Part shown: piece after piece, positions 63,605 through 64,000 of the stretch | How the letters are laid out: every line of letters starts with the position of its first letter | Numbering within the stretch: the stretch's first letter is position 1 | NCBI RefSeq assembly: GCF_014651635.1 | Contig: NZ_BMXG01000001.1 | Location: 91,279-155,278 of the forward strand | Source: Cerasicoccus arenae | Lineage (GTDB): Bacteria > Verrucomicrobiota > Verrucomicrobiia > Opitutales > Cerasicoccaceae | DNA length: 64,000 bases | Reading direction: 5' to 3' | Made by a program: the position numbers and the translations under genes | Notes under the pieces: generated by a model | The model's database searches: none | What the model saw: only the letters and a program-made list of their open reading frames with translations | Told to the model about the DNA's origin: nothing

Positions 63605-63615
63605 GAAGGGGGGGG

Positions 63616-64000
63616 TTAAATGGTCATTGAAGCGTAACCACCATCGACGAGCAATTCATGGCCAGTGATGAACGAGCCTGCATCAGACGCGAGTAGTAGA
63701 GTGGCACCAACGAGCTCACGTGCTTCGCCGAAACGCTTCATCGGCGTATGCCCCATAATCTGGCCAACGCGCTCCTCAGTCAGCACCTTACGATTCTGCT
63801 CTGCTGGGAAAAATCCGGGGACCAGTGTGTTAACACGAATATTCTGCGTGGCCCATTCTCGTGCTAGATTCTGTGACAAGTTGTGGACTGCTGCCTTTGA
63901 AGCTGAGTAGGTGAAGACGCGCGAAAGTGGCTTAACTCCAGACATCGAACCAACATTGATCATGCTGCCGCCCTGCCCCCGTTCGACAAAGTAGCGACCA
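63616..64000 (-). CDS. SDR-family oxidoreductase, likely mannonate/fructuronate type (5' part outside window)
   Basis: The visible C-terminal part continues beyond the window edge: the frame is open upstream of the internal ATG at 63963. SDR catalytic residues: Ser in [10 protein letters not shown] and [19 protein letters not shown] (Tyr and Lys of YxxxK), then NTLVPGFFP and [10 protein letters not shown], the typical family end. Next to uxaC, reduction of fructuronate to mannonate or a similar keto-sugar step is likely. NAD(P) site is not visible, so cofactor is unknown. Confidence 0.85.
   Translation of the reverse strand, partial: GRYFVERGQGGSMINVGSMSGVKPLSRVFTYSASKAAVHNLSQNLAREWATQNIRVNTLVPGFFPAEQNRKVLTEERVGQIMGHTPMKRFGEARELVGATLLLASDAGSFITGHELLVDGGYASMTI

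Noticed and set aside
1-64000. CRISPR array, prophage, IS element or rRNA
   Set aside because: No regularly spaced repeats with unique spacers, no transposase or phage structural genes and no rRNA-like stretch were seen on reading the window. The holin-like protein at 46870 belongs to a chromosomal family.

Overview
The window looks like a chromosomal segment of a Verrucomicrobiota (PVC-group) bacterium, probably near Opitutales/Puniceicoccales. This is inferred from gene content, not from a marker-gene comparison. The clues are a secreted glucanase with a PEP-CTERM tail, a prepilin of the verrucomicrobial/planctomycete kind, a kinase-like protein fused to PEGA repeats and a sulfatase-modifying-factor domain, several Gfo/Idh/MocA oxidoreductases, and an AraC/phytanoyl-CoA dioxygenase pair. 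Base composition is roughly 54% GC. Most start codons lack a recognisable Shine-Dalgarno sequence.

Layout. 1-7.4 kb is housekeeping: an unknown partial gene, rplM-rpsI, a complete arginine block argC-argJ-argB-argD-argF that uses the cyclic acetyl pathway to citrulline, and a tRNA-Gln(TTG) on the other strand. 7.4-17.7 kb holds a TSUP permease and recF (minus), a lone receiver protein, a GH17-like glucanase with an MFS transporter, a receiver/coiled-coil protein, glycerate kinase, a periplasmic peroxiredoxin and an AEC permease. 18-27.5 kb holds a Gfo/Idh dehydrogenase opposite an AraC regulator, ilvD (frameshifted in a 16-G tract), a DUF481 barrel, a glutathionyl-hydroquinone-reductase/thioesterase pair and cysJ. 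27.5-34.5 kb holds an RHH antitoxin with a possible toxin relic, a 1049-residue pseudokinase-PEGA-SUMF1 protein, a cysteine-poor FmdB-like protein and a MASE1 hybrid histidine kinase. 34.7-45 kb holds an ankyrin protein, adenosine deaminase, a family-5 solute-binding lipoprotein, an unrecorded frameshifted pseudogene, two membrane proteins, glyA, a prepilin, a CBS-type family II pyrophosphatase and a DHp-like mini-protein. 45-57 kb holds yggS, a LysR regulator, a holin-like protein, rarA, a two-component system, a GT2/FAD-monooxygenase pair, AraC/PhyH and gluQRS. 57.3-64 kb is a sugar-acid and pentose block: xylA opposite xylR, then an operon of an SDR oxidoreductase, uxaC and two Gfo/Idh dehydrogenases.

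Working together: the last block and the GH17/MFS pair suggest breakdown of polysaccharides rich in glucan, xylose and uronate. The signalling genes form mostly unlinked components plus one clear OmpR-type pair.

Most unusual: the window is rich in C/G homopolymers (about fifteen runs of 8 or more, up to 20), nearly all inside genes and in frame. The exception is the 16-base run in ilvD, which swaps its conserved C-terminus for an unrelated tail. Other notable items are the kinase-like domain lacking all three catalytic signature residues, a dispersed GGTTAAA-type intergenic repeat that overlaps the ends of genes, and two decayed loci. I found no CRISPR array, prophage, insertion sequence or rRNA. 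I did not find a clear-cut new defence or biosynthetic system; the pseudokinase locus and the homopolymer tracts are the best candidates for something undescribed.
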